The position numbers were made by a program, and so were the translations under genes. Below, piece after piece: positions 9,067 through 17,200 of a stretch of DNA of 41,214 nucleotides; positions within the stretch are counted from its first letter, which is position 1; each line of letters starts with the position of its first letter. The notes under the pieces were generated by a model. It was not told the DNA's origin. It was given only the letters and a program-made list of their open reading frames with translations, and ran no database searches. Origin of the DNA: Enterococcus lemanii (GTDB taxonomy: Bacteria > Bacillota > Bacilli > Lactobacillales > Enterococcaceae); the NCBI RefSeq assembly GCF_016909125.1, contig NZ_JAFBFD010000031.1:1-41214 (forward strand). Reading direction: 5' to 3'.

Positions 9067-9381
9067 TTAATTCTCTTTAAAAAAACGCGTGCCGTTTGCT
9101 AACATCTTCAAACTTACTTCTCGGTAATCGGTATACAAATTATAAATAGCATCTTCTGATAGGACACCACGCGGAAGGTCTACGGGAATTTCACGTCGAT
9201 TCTCTGCTTCTAAATCTTCTTGTCGTTGATTAGAATGATAATAATCCATTAATGAGACAAACTCATCGGAATGCTCTTCAAAAAAACGCAATAATTCAGC
9301 TAATTCTTGAATTTTTTGATCGAATTGATTTAAAATATTTTCGTACTTGGTGATATGATTATAATTTTTTTCATTTTCCAT
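9067..9381 (-). CDS. DUF4298-type small protein
   Basis: 104-aa cytoplasmic protein with a helical N-terminal half (ENILNQFDQKIQELAELLRFF) and the conserved run DLPRGVLSEDAIYNLYTDYRE, which I recognise as the DUF4298 pattern found widely in Firmicutes. Function unknown. The ATG is preceded by GAGGGGAAT. It stands alone between the acetyltransferase and the sdp operon. Confidence 0.75.
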   Translation of the reverse strand: MENEKNYNHITKYENILNQFDQKIQELAELLRFFEEHSDEFVSLMDYYHSNQRQEDLEAENRREIPVDLPRGVLSEDAIYNLYTDYREVSLKMLANGTRFFKEN

Positions 9382-9477
9382 CGGTTATTCCCCTCGCTTT
9401 ATTTGCTGTTAACTCATCTTTTTTCAACGTTTCGATGCATGCAAACAATCTTACTAGAAAACATAGCTAAGACTTTA

Positions 9478-10113
9478 TCAAAAACCTTTACGATGCAAGT
9501 TGTAAGAATATCCTACTGGTGTACCAACTGTTAGAATCATCACGACTAGAAATAACCATGTTTGTTGAAAATAAATATTACCAACTAAAATAAAGCCGCC
9601 AATAAAAAACAACCATGCGGCAAGTCGATGGGTTTTATTCCAGTTTTCCTTGTTATTTAATGTCCAAGGGATACGAATGCCCACTGTGTAATTTTGCTTC
9701 ACTTGATGAAGGTAATTGCCTAAAAAGATAAACAACACGCCGAGTAAGCCTTGCGCAAGTACGGATGATTTCACCTCATATCCTAGAGCTACTCGATAAA
9801 TCGCCGTCATCATACCACCTGTTAAAACGGGTGTTATCCACAACAATCCTTTAAAAAGATATTCTTCAATATTTTGCCGTTTCGGGTCTGCCGAAATCCC
9901 TAAAAAAGTCAGCCAATGAATCACTAATAGAAAAAGCGGTAAGCCAAAAACGACCATTGGTTTACTCGCCCAGCCATCTGGTTGGTTTTGAGTATTAAAA
10001 TGGATAGCGATTTCTTCTGGTAATTGTTGCCATAAAAATAGCCCTGCGACACTCGCTAATACGATTACCATTGAGGTTAAAAGCATTGTTTTGATGTATT
10101 TGTTTTTATTCAT
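9478..10113 (-). CDS. sdpI: SdpI-family membrane immunity protein
   Basis: 211-aa polytopic membrane protein of the SdpI/DUF1648 family. Several hydrophobic segments are clear (residues about 8-28, 50-72, 85-105, 117-135, 160-205), with the family stretches EEIAIHFNTQNQPDGWASK near 35 and NYTVGIRIPWTLNN near 142. In Bacillus subtilis SdpI protects against the SdpC toxin and, once toxin is bound, holds the repressor SdpR at the membrane. The start overlaps the end of sdpR by 8 bases, so the two are co-translated. No toxin gene is seen nearby, so it may guard against foreign toxins or have another envelope role. Confidence 0.88.
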   Translation of the reverse strand: MNKNKYIKTMLLTSMVIVLASVAGLFLWQQLPEEIAIHFNTQNQPDGWASKPMVVFGLPLFLLVIHWLTFLGISADPKRQNIEEYLFKGLLWITPVLTGGMMTAIYRVALGYEVKSSVLAQGLLGVLFIFLGNYLHQVKQNYTVGIRIPWTLNNKENWNKTHRLAAWLFFIGGFILVGNIYFQQTWLFLVVMILTVGTPVGYSYNLHRKGF

Positions 10114-10381
10114 GTTTTTTCCCTTCTTTCAAATTCATTAACCATGACATGATTTCATCGACTAAGGTTGTGTTTAAGTCATAATAGATATAATTTTTTT
10201 CTTTTTCTTCCCAAATTAAGTTTGCTTTTTTTAAGATACTCAAGTGATAAGAAATCGTCGCTGCGGTCATGGAAAAATGACTCGCAATCTCACCAGCCGA
10301 CATTCGACCATTTTTTAAGAGCTGTAAAATTTCTCTTCGTGCAGGGTCTGCCAAGGCTTTAAAACTTTTTTCAAATCCCAT
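10106..10381 (-). CDS. sdpR: SdpR-type ArsR-family repressor
   Basis: 91-aa winged-helix regulator. The ArsR pattern is clear: FKALADPARREILQLLKNG, helix-turn-helix SAGEIASHFSMTAATISYHLSILKKANLI, wing KEKNYIYYDLN. No metal-binding cysteines are present, as expected for the SdpR branch. It is the first gene of the sdpRI operon, has a GGAGGAG-type site at 10391-10398, and most likely represses its own promoter at the palindrome 10403-10436. Known logic in Bacillus: SdpI with bound toxin sequesters SdpR and raises immunity. Confidence 0.88.
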   Translation of the reverse strand: MGFEKSFKALADPARREILQLLKNGRMSAGEIASHFSMTAATISYHLSILKKANLIWEEKEKNYIYYDLNTTLVDEIMSWLMNLKEGKKHE

Positions 10382-10402
10382 TTAATGAACCTCCTCCCTC
10401 TA

Positions 10403-10436
10403 TTTAGATATTTTTCTAATTAGATATCTATCTAAA
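10403..10436 (-). promoter_or_regulatory. Probable SdpR operator
   Basis: Arms TTTAGATA (10403-10410) and TATCTAAA (10429-10436) form an inverted repeat, with a second perfect palindrome TAGATATCTA at 10421-10430 inside it. It lies just upstream of the sdpR ribosome site, the place expected for autorepression by an ArsR-type dimer. Confidence 0.65.
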
Positions 10437-10471
10437 TTAGACCATCTTATGCTTAAATTGTCAATCAAAAA

Positions 10472-10504
10472 AAACGACTATCTGTAAAATGCAGATAGTC
10501 GTTT
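10472..10504. terminator. Bidirectional terminator-like hairpin
   Basis: Perfect 13-bp arms AAACGACTATCTG and CAGATAGTCGTTT with a 7-base loop, A-run before and T-rich after. It separates sdpRI from the region to the right. Confidence 0.7.
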
Positions 10505-10670
10505 CTTTCAGTTTGTTGAGCGAATGATTTTCTTTCCAAGTAAAAAACGTGACAAATAGCTCTCTTTGCAACTTTCACTTTTAATGATACGAAAAAAACA
10601 TTTTGCTGTTCCAATCTTGCTAATCTAAAAACAACTGGTCGTTTATTTTTTTTTACGCTACTACTAGTCT
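10505..10670. other. Short spacer without a recognised gene
   Basis: AT-rich, no open frame with a ribosome site. It ends exactly where the 251-bp direct repeat begins. Confidence 0.4.
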
Positions 10671-10720
10671 CTATGCTAAAAAGCCAAGAACAGCTTTTTT
10701 GTTCTTGGCTTTTCGCATAG
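10671..10720 (-). terminator. Strong terminator hairpin (copy A)
   Basis: CTATGC...GCATAG outer arms and a perfect 12-bp AAGCCAAGAACA/TGTTCTTGGCTT inner stem with T-rich loop. It originally follows the small gene; here it ends the apiose-type operon. Confidence 0.75.
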
Positions 10721-10749
10721 AGAGCAATTCGAAATCACTTTTTCCTATT

Positions 10750-10921
10750 CTACCGTGTCACTAAACCATTAAAGCAAACAAAATAGCCAGCAAAATCACC
10801 TAGACGTTTTCTCGGTGCATCGCCTTTTACTAATTGTTCGTACCAAGCCACCTCGCGTTCTTTTATGCTCATATAACGATACAGTGGGGTAAGCGTGGCC
10901 ATATAAGCGTTGTGCAAGCTT
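10750..10921 (-). pseudogene. 3' fragment of the small gene at 22802-23194
   Basis: In frame it reads the C-terminal part of the 130-aa protein, including WYEQLVKGDAPRKRLGDF and ending CFNGLVTR then stop. The 5' part is replaced by a PTS EIIA fragment in another frame. A remnant produced by the recombination that made the flanking repeats. Confidence 0.8.
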
Positions 10922-10994
10922 CCATGGCATCACTTTTTGCATTTCCACTGTTCATAATCAATCCCATAATTGCTTCTAGGTTTTGTTCTTGCAT
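10869..10994 (-). pseudogene. PTS EIIA (lactose/cellobiose family), truncated
   Basis: Reads MQEQNLEAIMGLIMNSGNAK then SDAMEA, the N-terminus of a Lac-family EIIA (normally about 105 aa), and then runs into repeat A at AAGCTT, adding 15 unrelated codons before a TGA. The active-site His that takes phosphate from HPr lies well after the break, so no function remains. A GTG at 11006 is a possible upstream start. It would be the last gene of the apiose-type operon. Confidence 0.8.
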
Positions 10995-11013
10995 GAGCTT
11001 ATTCACCAACTTT

Positions 11014-11337
11014 TTAAAGTTTATTCATAATTTTTTCTGCTTGTTCAAGAACCTTTTCTCCATCCATCCGACCGTAATCAGTCATATTAATTACATCAAT
11101 CGGAATTCCTTTTAATCCGTATTTTTCTTCAAACTTCCCTTTCATGAATCGAACCTGTGGGCCTAAGAGAATAACATCAATAATTTTTGAAGCTACTTGT
11201 TGATCTGCTTCTGAAGCAGAAACTGCAAATATTTCAGCAACAATTTTTTTATTTTGTGCAGCTTTTTGCATTTTAGTAACCAATAAACTAGTACTCATCC
11301 CAGCAGAACAAACCAACATAATTGTGCGTTTAGACAT
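11014..11337 (-). CDS. PTS EIIB, lactose/cellobiose family
   Basis: 107-aa phosphocarrier that passes phosphate from EIIA to the sugar held by EIIC. The phospho-acceptor Cys10 is seen in MLVCSAGMSTSLLV, followed by the family's fold with DVILLGPQVRFMK and a C-terminal DYGRMDGEKVLEQA. Intact. It sits between EIIC and EIIA in the apiose-type operon. With EIIC and EIIA both broken it has no partner here unless other PTS proteins substitute. Substrate cannot be read from this subunit. Confidence 0.92.
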   Translation of the reverse strand: MSKRTIMLVCSAGMSTSLLVTKMQKAAQNKKIVAEIFAVSASEADQQVASKIIDVILLGPQVRFMKGKFEEKYGLKGIPIDVINMTDYGRMDGEKVLEQAEKIMNKL

Positions 11338-11352
11338 ACACTTTTCCTCCCT

Positions 11353-12621
11353 CTAATCCTCTTCACTTTGATTTTCAAGTTCCAGATTTTTTTTATCTAA
11401 GATTCGAACAAAAGGATAATAAATTGCAGCTGAAAGCGGAACCATAAGTAGCTGTATCAGCCCTAACTTCCAACTTCCCTGTAACAAACCAGATAAGAAA
11501 ATCGGAGCACCAAATGGTACTTGCATTCCAATCGGTATTGGTAAAATGTTAGTAATTGTTAACAGATATCCTAAAACAACACATACTATCGGAGATATAA
11601 TGAAAGGAATTGCAAGAATTGGATTCATCACGATTGGCAATCCAAAAATTAACGGTTCATGAATACCAAAAATTGATCCTGGTGCACCTAATCGGCCAAT
11701 AACTTTAAATTATTTACTCTTAGTAAAAAATAATAAAACAATAATTAATCCAAGCATTGGCGACAGATTAGCATACATCCCCCAAAATGATCCCGTCACG
11801 ATATTGGGCATTGCTTCTCCTGCTTGATAAGCTGCTAAGTTTTCTAAATCTAACGCAGTCATTATTGGTCTAATAACTGCTAAAACAACAATTGCTCCGT
11901 GAATACCAAAAACCCATAATACTTGCATAATTAGCAACGCAATACATATTGACCAAATTGACCCACCTAAACTTTGTAGCGGAATTTGTAAGATTGTATA
12001 AACAAATTGATGGAAACTACCAAATGTTGTTTGAGCCCAAATTGCTGAAATAACGGTAAATATAATTGCAACAAAAACTGCAGGAACTAATCCAGAAAAT
12101 GTTTTTGAAATGGTCGGCGGAACACCATCTGGCATTTTAATCGTAAAGTTCTTATCGACAAAGAAAACATATAATCTTGCTGAAACAATTCCTACAATCA
12201 TTGCAGCAAATAACCCTTTTGCACCCAACCAATCAAATGTTAATGCATTTACATTCAACTCTCCAACTTCAAAACTTGTAATTGGGGTTAAAACTAAAAA
12301 TGAGAATAATGAGACAAAACCTGGTATCATTCCTTCTTGATCTAACAAGGTCGCCAGTCGATAAGCTATTGAAAAGGCTGCATAGAGCGCTAATGCATTA
12401 GTTGTAAAGGTAGCTGGTAAGGCAATAAAAGCTTTTATCGGAGCAATAAACGTTTGATAAGATCCAACTTGCATTGAAGACAGTAAGGTACTGAATGCTC
12501 CTATAATCATTATTGGCAATGTCGACATTAATCCATTAGAAATTGCCTGCATATAAATATTTTGTTGAATTTTACTTGCATAGTACTGTCCTTTTTCGGT
12601 GAATTTTTCTGCAAATGTCAT
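11353..12621 (-). pseudogene. PTS EIIC, lactose/cellobiose family, with one nonsense codon
   Basis: Membrane permease of about 422 codons, interrupted by TAA at 11710-11712. The first part (303 aa) begins TFAEKFTEKGQYYASKIQQN and has about eight hydrophobic segments. The same frame continues straight after the stop as FKVIGRLGAPGSIFGIHEP then LIFGLPIVMNP, the conserved sugar-binding loop of this family, and ends at 11353. A single C to T change (CAA to TAA, inferred) explains it. A restart at 11640 is possible but would not give a working permease. AAGGAGG precedes the ATG at 12619-12621. Confidence 0.9.
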
Positions 12622-12638
12622 TTCATTTTCCTCCTTAA

Positions 12639-13919
12639 TTAACTTGGTTTCTTAACCAACAGCAACACATCTTCTTGACCTGAATGAATTTTAAAAATCG
12701 TTTCTCCATTTTTAACTACGAATGTTGGTTCCAATAAGTTTTTCGTTTTCAAATCAATTAAATAAATTTCAAAATCACTAAAATCAGCTGATACTCGAAT
12801 TGTCGTATTACTTGGAATATAGATTAAGTGATGTTTTTGTTGTTTAGAAGATGCTACTCGAATTTGTTCATTCGCTCCAACTAATAATTGATTATTAGGA
12901 ATTAACTCATCAATCTGATTCATTTGTAAAATTCCTTTTATAAATCCATAGTCAAACGCTCCAGGTAATTGTAATGCTTCTTGCCAATACATCGGTGTAT
13001 CAAATGCTTCTCCCGTATTTTCCGCAAAATTTGTGTTCATTCCATGCCAGCTCCATACACCATGCGCTCCATAAGTTATACCCGCACATGCTCCTGACAA
13101 TACTGACTGCCAAGCAGCTTGGCGAACATCTAATTGTTTAAATCGTCCATATTCTCTTCTCGCATACCCCATTTGTTCATAACAAGGTTCAGAATTAACA
13201 ATTGGTAACTTTCGCTCCATCTTATAAAATTGCTCAGCTAGATAATACGGCATGTTCAAAAACGAACGATTATGGCCAGATTGATACAAGAGTAAATCTA
13301 AACGCCTTAAAATTTCTTCTGGAATTTCTTCTTGACGTCCCTTAATATGAACCGTCTTCAATGTATTAGGCGAATGCTTTTCGAAATAATCAAATGCTTC
13401 TAAGTAAGTATCAATCGTTTCTTTTTCTGGAAAATCAGTATCTCCTGCTATAAAATAAATTGGCGAAAAAGAATCAAACGTATCGATTACTTTTTTAAAA
13501 TAATTTTCAAAATATTCCCTTGGAAAAACATTTTTTCTCCTATCTAAATTGCTTGCCCAAGTTCCTTCAACATAGTTCGACCATAAAACAACTAGAGCTA
13601 ATGTAAAGCCTCTATCATCTGCTATCTTACATAGTTTTTTTGCACGTTCAAAATAACTATCATCTAATTCTTTAAAGTCATAAACACCATTTTTTTTTGA
13701 AAAAGGAAGTTTATCAAACGTTCCTCTACTTCGATCCCATTGAGGTAGGATATTAATTTGTAAAGTATTGAATCCTTGAGTTTTCCTTTTTTCCAAATAA
13801 GTCATCCACTCTTCTTCACGAATACTTGTAAACGCACTCCAACAAGTGTCTGCTAAATAAAAAAAATGCGTACCATCTCTCAAAAGTGTTCGTTGGTTTT
13901 GATTCACTGTGACTCTCAT
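12639..13919 (-). CDS. Apiosidase-like glycoside hydrolase (DUF4038, GH140-type)
   Basis: 426-aa enzyme with an apiosidase-like TIM barrel and a short C-terminal beta domain. Family stretches: DGTHFFYLADTCWSAF near residue 15, YLEKRKTQGFNTLQINILP near 42, and RQAAWQSVLSGACAGITYGA followed by HGVWSWH near 270. Candidate catalytic acids are Asp in AGDTDF (about 159) and Glu in NSEPCYE (about 244), matching the Asp/Glu pair known in GH140. There is no signal peptide, so it acts in the cytoplasm on imported glycosides. GH140 members release D-apiose from pectin side chains; the neighbouring isomerase, kinase and transketolase fit that product. Activity on a different branched or modified glycoside is possible. 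Confidence 0.85.
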   Translation of the reverse strand: MRVTVNQNQRTLLRDGTHFFYLADTCWSAFTSIREEEWMTYLEKRKTQGFNTLQINILPQWDRSRGTFDKLPFSKKNGVYDFKELDDSYFERAKKLCKIADDRGFTLALVVLWSNYVEGTWASNLDRRKNVFPREYFENYFKKVIDTFDSFSPIYFIAGDTDFPEKETIDTYLEAFDYFEKHSPNTLKTVHIKGRQEEIPEEILRRLDLLLYQSGHNRSFLNMPYYLAEQFYKMERKLPIVNSEPCYEQMGYARREYGRFKQLDVRQAAWQSVLSGACAGITYGAHGVWSWHGMNTNFAENTGEAFDTPMYWQEALQLPGAFDYGFIKGILQMNQIDELIPNNQLLVGANEQIRVASSKQQKHHLIYIPSNTTIRVSADFSDFEIYLIDLKTKNLLEPTFVVKNGETIFKIHSGQEDVLLLVKKPS

Positions 13920-13934
13920 TTTAACACCTCTTTA

Positions 13935-14804
13935 TTATTCTTTTACTTCATCAATGTATGGGCTTAACCATCCTTCACATAAATCAAACCATTTTCCTAC
14001 GTGTTGGTTGTAATGACTTGGCTTTCTAGCAGTTGTTCGATCACCTAACGCTAATCCGTGTTCTCCTTTTTCAAAAATATGCATTTCAAACGACACTTGA
14101 TTTTCTTTTAATTTCCTAGCTAACTTCAAGGAATTATCAACATCTACAAGAATATCCTCAAACGTATGCCAGATAAACATTGGGGGTGTTTCTGCATTGA
14201 CATAATTTAATAAATTCATTTTAGAAATCTCTTGTTTCCCTGGTTTTTTAACTCCAAAGAAACGTTCATTTGCTGTATGAGGTGTCTCAATTAAACTCGA
14301 AGCAAAACCTAATTCCCCTTCTGGAAAAGACTCTTCTACATAAACTAATGGATATCCTAAAATACATAAATTAATTTTCATATCCTCTGGTGTTAGCCCC
14401 AAACGATTTGATAACATTGGATCATTCCATCTCGTTGCCATGTGTAGCGCTAGATGACCTCCTGCAGAAAAACCACAAATAATAATCTGTTCCTCATTAA
14501 CAAGCCACTCATTCGCATGCTTTCGTACATAATAAACTGTTTGGGCAGCCTCATCCAATGCATTATCAGGAACACCTATCACCTTATCTTCTGTGGTATA
14601 CCAGAGAACGACGCTATTCAATCCAATACTATTAAACTTTAACGCAATTACTTCTGCCTCTCGATCACTAGTAAATGCATACCCTCCTCCCGGACATACA
14701 ATAACCAACGGTCTTTTTTTGCCAATATTGTACTCATTAGAATTGTGTAATAAATACGTATCAAAATAAGCATGGTTATTCAATTGAATTCGTTCATTCC
14801 TCAT
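13935..14804 (-). CDS. Alpha/beta-hydrolase, carbohydrate-esterase-like
   Basis: 289-aa serine hydrolase of the BD-FAE / acetyl-xylan-esterase-like group. Seen: oxyanion motif VIVCPGGGYAFTS near residue 35, nucleophile in IICGFSAGGH near 112, an Asp in WHTFEDILVDV near 220 and the His in FEKGEHGLALG near 250. No signal peptide. In plant-polysaccharide operons such enzymes strip acetyl or other acyl groups so that the glycosidase can act. Here it lies between the kinase and the glycosidase, with AAAAGGAGAGG before the ATG. The acyl group removed is unknown. Confidence 0.85.
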   Translation of the reverse strand: MRNERIQLNNHAYFDTYLLHNSNEYNIGKKRPLVIVCPGGGYAFTSDREAEVIALKFNSIGLNSVVLWYTTEDKVIGVPDNALDEAAQTVYYVRKHANEWLVNEEQIIICGFSAGGHLALHMATRWNDPMLSNRLGLTPEDMKINLCILGYPLVYVEESFPEGELGFASSLIETPHTANERFFGVKKPGKQEISKMNLLNYVNAETPPMFIWHTFEDILVDVDNSLKLARKLKENQVSFEMHIFEKGEHGLALGDRTTARKPSHYNQHVGKWFDLCEGWLSPYIDEVKE

Positions 14805-14820
14805 TTAACCCTCTCCTTTT

Positions 14821-16251
14821 TTATGAAAATCGCTGTATCAAATCATTCCATTTTTTATATTTATTTTTAATAATCGTATCACCATTTATTGGAAAATAGA
14901 CTTGCTCTCCTACTGTTGTGATTGGTATGTTACCAGTCGCCATTCGTAATGTTCCGATGGCTGAGTATTCCTCGATGTCACTAACTATCACTTTTTTATT
15001 TAAAAGTGTGGCTAATTGTGCCATTAGCGCTTTATTTTTAGAAATACCTCCATCGACGAAGACCTGTGGAATCGTTAGTTGAGAAACTTCTTCCATCGTA
15101 TCAATTACCGACTTAATTTGAAATATTAAACTTTCTAAAACCGCTTTCAATAAATCTGTTTGTGTTGTTGTCCGCTTCATTCCTAAGAAACTAGCGGTCA
15201 TTTGATTATTCCAGTAAGGTGCACCCATTCCAAGTAATGCAGGAATAAAATATACTTCTTCTTGACTAATGTCGAAACATTTATTACATTGATACGCGAT
15301 TTCCTCTACTTTAGCAATCTGACTGCCAAACCAATTTAATGCATCGCCGCATGAACGAATGATGCCTTCAAGTGCATAGGTCGTCTCTTGGGTATCCTGC
15401 CATGCAAGTGTTGTGAGAATGCGTGGATCACGAATGTTTTTCTTTTCCTTTACTTGCATTAGAATGGAACAGCCAGTTCCCATCGTAATTTTGACGTCAC
15501 CACAATTGATACAGTCCTCACCGTACAATGCGGCCTGTGAATCAGCGAGTACTCCTTGAATTGGAATTCCCTGATACTTTCCAAAAAGAGCATTCGCATT
15601 ACGAATTTCTGGAAGATCTTTACGAGAAACATCAAACAATTCAAGTAAATCTTCGTCCCAATCGTTCTCATGAATATTATATAGTAGTGTACGGCAGGCA
15701 TTGCTAGCGTCCGTCGCAAAAACTTCACCTTCTGTCATTTTCCAAATCAACCACGCATCCATTGTTCCGATAGCTAATTCGCCGGTTCCTGATTTTTCTT
15801 TGATTTCTGGATATTCGTCCATTAACCACTTAATTTTACTACCGGAAAAGTATGGATCAATTCGTAATCCCGTTTTTTCAGAAACGAGTGATTCTTTGCC
15901 TTCTCCAATTAACGATTCACAGATAGCTGTACTGCGATTACATTGCCAGACCATCGCATTGTAGAGAGGCATACCTGTTGTTTTATCCCAAATAATAACC
16001 GTTTCTCTTTGGTTTGTTAACGAAAGCGTTTGTATTCCCTTACTTGAAAGACGGTTTTCCTTTAATGCCGTTACAAATAATTCTTCTACATTTCCCCAGA
16101 TTTCGAGCGGGTCATGTTCGACCCACCCAATCTGTGGATAAATTTGCTCGTGCTTTCGATCATAGCGTTTTATTATTTTTCCTTCTTGAACAACTAATAA
16201 TTTCGTTCCCGAGGTGCTCTGATCCAAAACAAGTTGCGTGTGTTGCTGCAT
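14821..16251 (-). CDS. FGGY-family carbohydrate kinase, probable apulose kinase
   Basis: Glycerol-kinase-like sugar kinase. ATP and sugar motifs: VLDQSTSGTKLLVV at the N-terminus, TLSLTNQRETVIIWD near 80, ITMGTGCSILMQV near 255, and the adenine loop VFVDGGISKN near 395. Known D-apulose kinases belong to this glycerol-kinase-like branch; next to the split transketolase and GH140 enzyme, phosphorylation of apulose to apulose 4-phosphate is the best guess. I chose the ATG at 16249-16251: it has AGAGGCGG eight bases upstream, while the GTG at 16258-16260 is too close to that site. Other ketopentoses cannot be excluded. Confidence 0.88.
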   Translation of the reverse strand: MQQHTQLVLDQSTSGTKLLVVQEGKIIKRYDRKHEQIYPQIGWVEHDPLEIWGNVEELFVTALKENRLSSKGIQTLSLTNQRETVIIWDKTTGMPLYNAMVWQCNRSTAICESLIGEGKESLVSEKTGLRIDPYFSGSKIKWLMDEYPEIKEKSGTGELAIGTMDAWLIWKMTEGEVFATDASNACRTLLYNIHENDWDEDLLELFDVSRKDLPEIRNANALFGKYQGIPIQGVLADSQAALYGEDCINCGDVKITMGTGCSILMQVKEKKNIRDPRILTTLAWQDTQETTYALEGIIRSCGDALNWFGSQIAKVEEIAYQCNKCFDISQEEVYFIPALLGMGAPYWNNQMTASFLGMKRTTTQTDLLKAVLESLIFQIKSVIDTMEEVSQLTIPQVFVDGGISKNKALMAQLATLLNKKVIVSDIEEYSAIGTLRMATGNIPITTVGEQVYFPINGDTIIKNKYKKWNDLIQRFS

Positions 16252-16252
16252 G

Positions 16253-17200
16253 CTAGTCACCGCCTCTTAACAGTTCTTCAGCAGTTTTTGCAAGTGAATC
16301 ACCATCTAAGCCATAGTGACGAAAAAGCTCTGGACTAGATCCTGTAACCAAGGCCTCATCTGGAAAGGCAATAATTTTTTGGAAAACATTTGTTTCTTCC
16401 GCTAAGGTTTCTGCAACTGCTGCTCCAAGCCCATTATGGATACTATGTTCTTCAACAGTAATTACTCGTTTCGTTTTTCGCGCAAGTGTTTTAACTGCGT
16501 CTTCATCAAACGGCTTTAAAGTATGAACATTTAAAACACCTGCAGAAATCCCTTTTTCTTTTAGAATTTCAGACGCGTTCATCGCTTGACGAACCGTTTC
16601 ACCCGTTGCAATAAAGGTTAATTGATCCCCTTCTAACATTTCTACTGCTTTTCCAATTGCAAATGAATACTCACTATTCTCATAGCAATCTTCGACAGGA
16701 TTTCGTCCAAGTCGGATGTAAGCAGGTTGATCTGAATGTGCGAGAGCTTCAAACATTTTCATCGTTTCAAAACGATCTGCTGGAACGAGAACCTGTAAAT
16801 TCGGAATGGCACGAGTCACCGCAAAATCTTGAAGTGAGTGGTGGCTCATTCCTAATGCACCGTAACTAACGCCTCCACTAATACCAACAAGTTTTACATT
16901 TTTGTTGGAATAGGAAACATCCACTTTAATTTGTTCAATACTCCGCATACTTAAGAAGCACGCAGGAGAAGCAACGAATGGTCGTTTCCCCATATGAGCA
17001 AGACCAGCCGCGATACTGACAATGTTTTGTTCCGCAATTCCGACTTCGACTAATTGTTTAGGTAACTCTTTTGCGAACCCAGCCAACGAAGCCGAACCTC
17101 GTGAATCACTTGTCAAAACAAGAAGGTCTTGATTTTTCTTTCCTTCTTCAATTAACACTTCGCACATTGCTTGACGATTTGCGATTTTATTTTTCTCCAC
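16253..17200 (-). CDS. Transketolase, C-terminal subunit (apulose-4-phosphate transketolase subunit B-like)
   Basis: 315-aa pyrimidine-binding plus C-terminal domain half of a split transketolase. The catalytic Glu that activates thiamine diphosphate lies in LVEVGIAEQN (about residue 55); the third domain has VLNVHTLKPFDEDAVKTLA and VITVEEHSIHNGLG. It starts with GTG at 17198-17200, GGAGG nine bases before, overlapping the end of the N-terminal subunit by 14 bases. In the known apiose route a two-subunit transketolase (AptA/AptB) moves a ketol unit from apulose 4-phosphate to glyceraldehyde 3-phosphate, giving xylulose 5-phosphate and dihydroxyacetone phosphate. The role here is inferred from context. 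Confidence 0.9.
   Translation of the reverse strand: MEKNKIANRQAMCEVLIEEGKKNQDLLVLTSDSRGSASLAGFAKELPKQLVEVGIAEQNIVSIAAGLAHMGKRPFVASPACFLSMRSIEQIKVDVSYSNKNVKLVGISGGVSYGALGMSHHSLQDFAVTRAIPNLQVLVPADRFETMKMFEALAHSDQPAYIRLGRNPVEDCYENSEYSFAIGKAVEMLEGDQLTFIATGETVRQAMNASEILKEKGISAGVLNVHTLKPFDEDAVKTLARKTKRVITVEEHSIHNGLGAAVAETLAEETNVFQKIIAFPDEALVTGSSPELFRHYGLDGDSLAKTAEELLRGGD

Larger units (their letters stand above)
10671..10921 (-). repeat. Direct repeat A flanking the apiose-type island
   Basis: 251 bp matching 22722-22973 with about ten differences (roughly 96% identical, one 1-base indel), in the same orientation. It begins with the CTATGC foot of a terminator hairpin and ends at AAGCTT. It contains the hairpin and only the last 55 or so codons of the small gene that is intact in copy B (stop codon at 10750-10752). 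Beyond AAGCTT the sequence changes to the 5' part of a PTS EIIA gene. Confidence 0.88.

Noticed and set aside
10834-11115. Plus-strand 93-codon open frame across the EIIB/EIIA junction
   Set aside because: Antisense shadow spanning a recombination junction; no start signal.
11353-11640. A separate short membrane protein after the EIIC stop
   Set aside because: It is in the same frame as EIIC and continues its conserved motif, so it is the rest of a nonsense-mutated gene.
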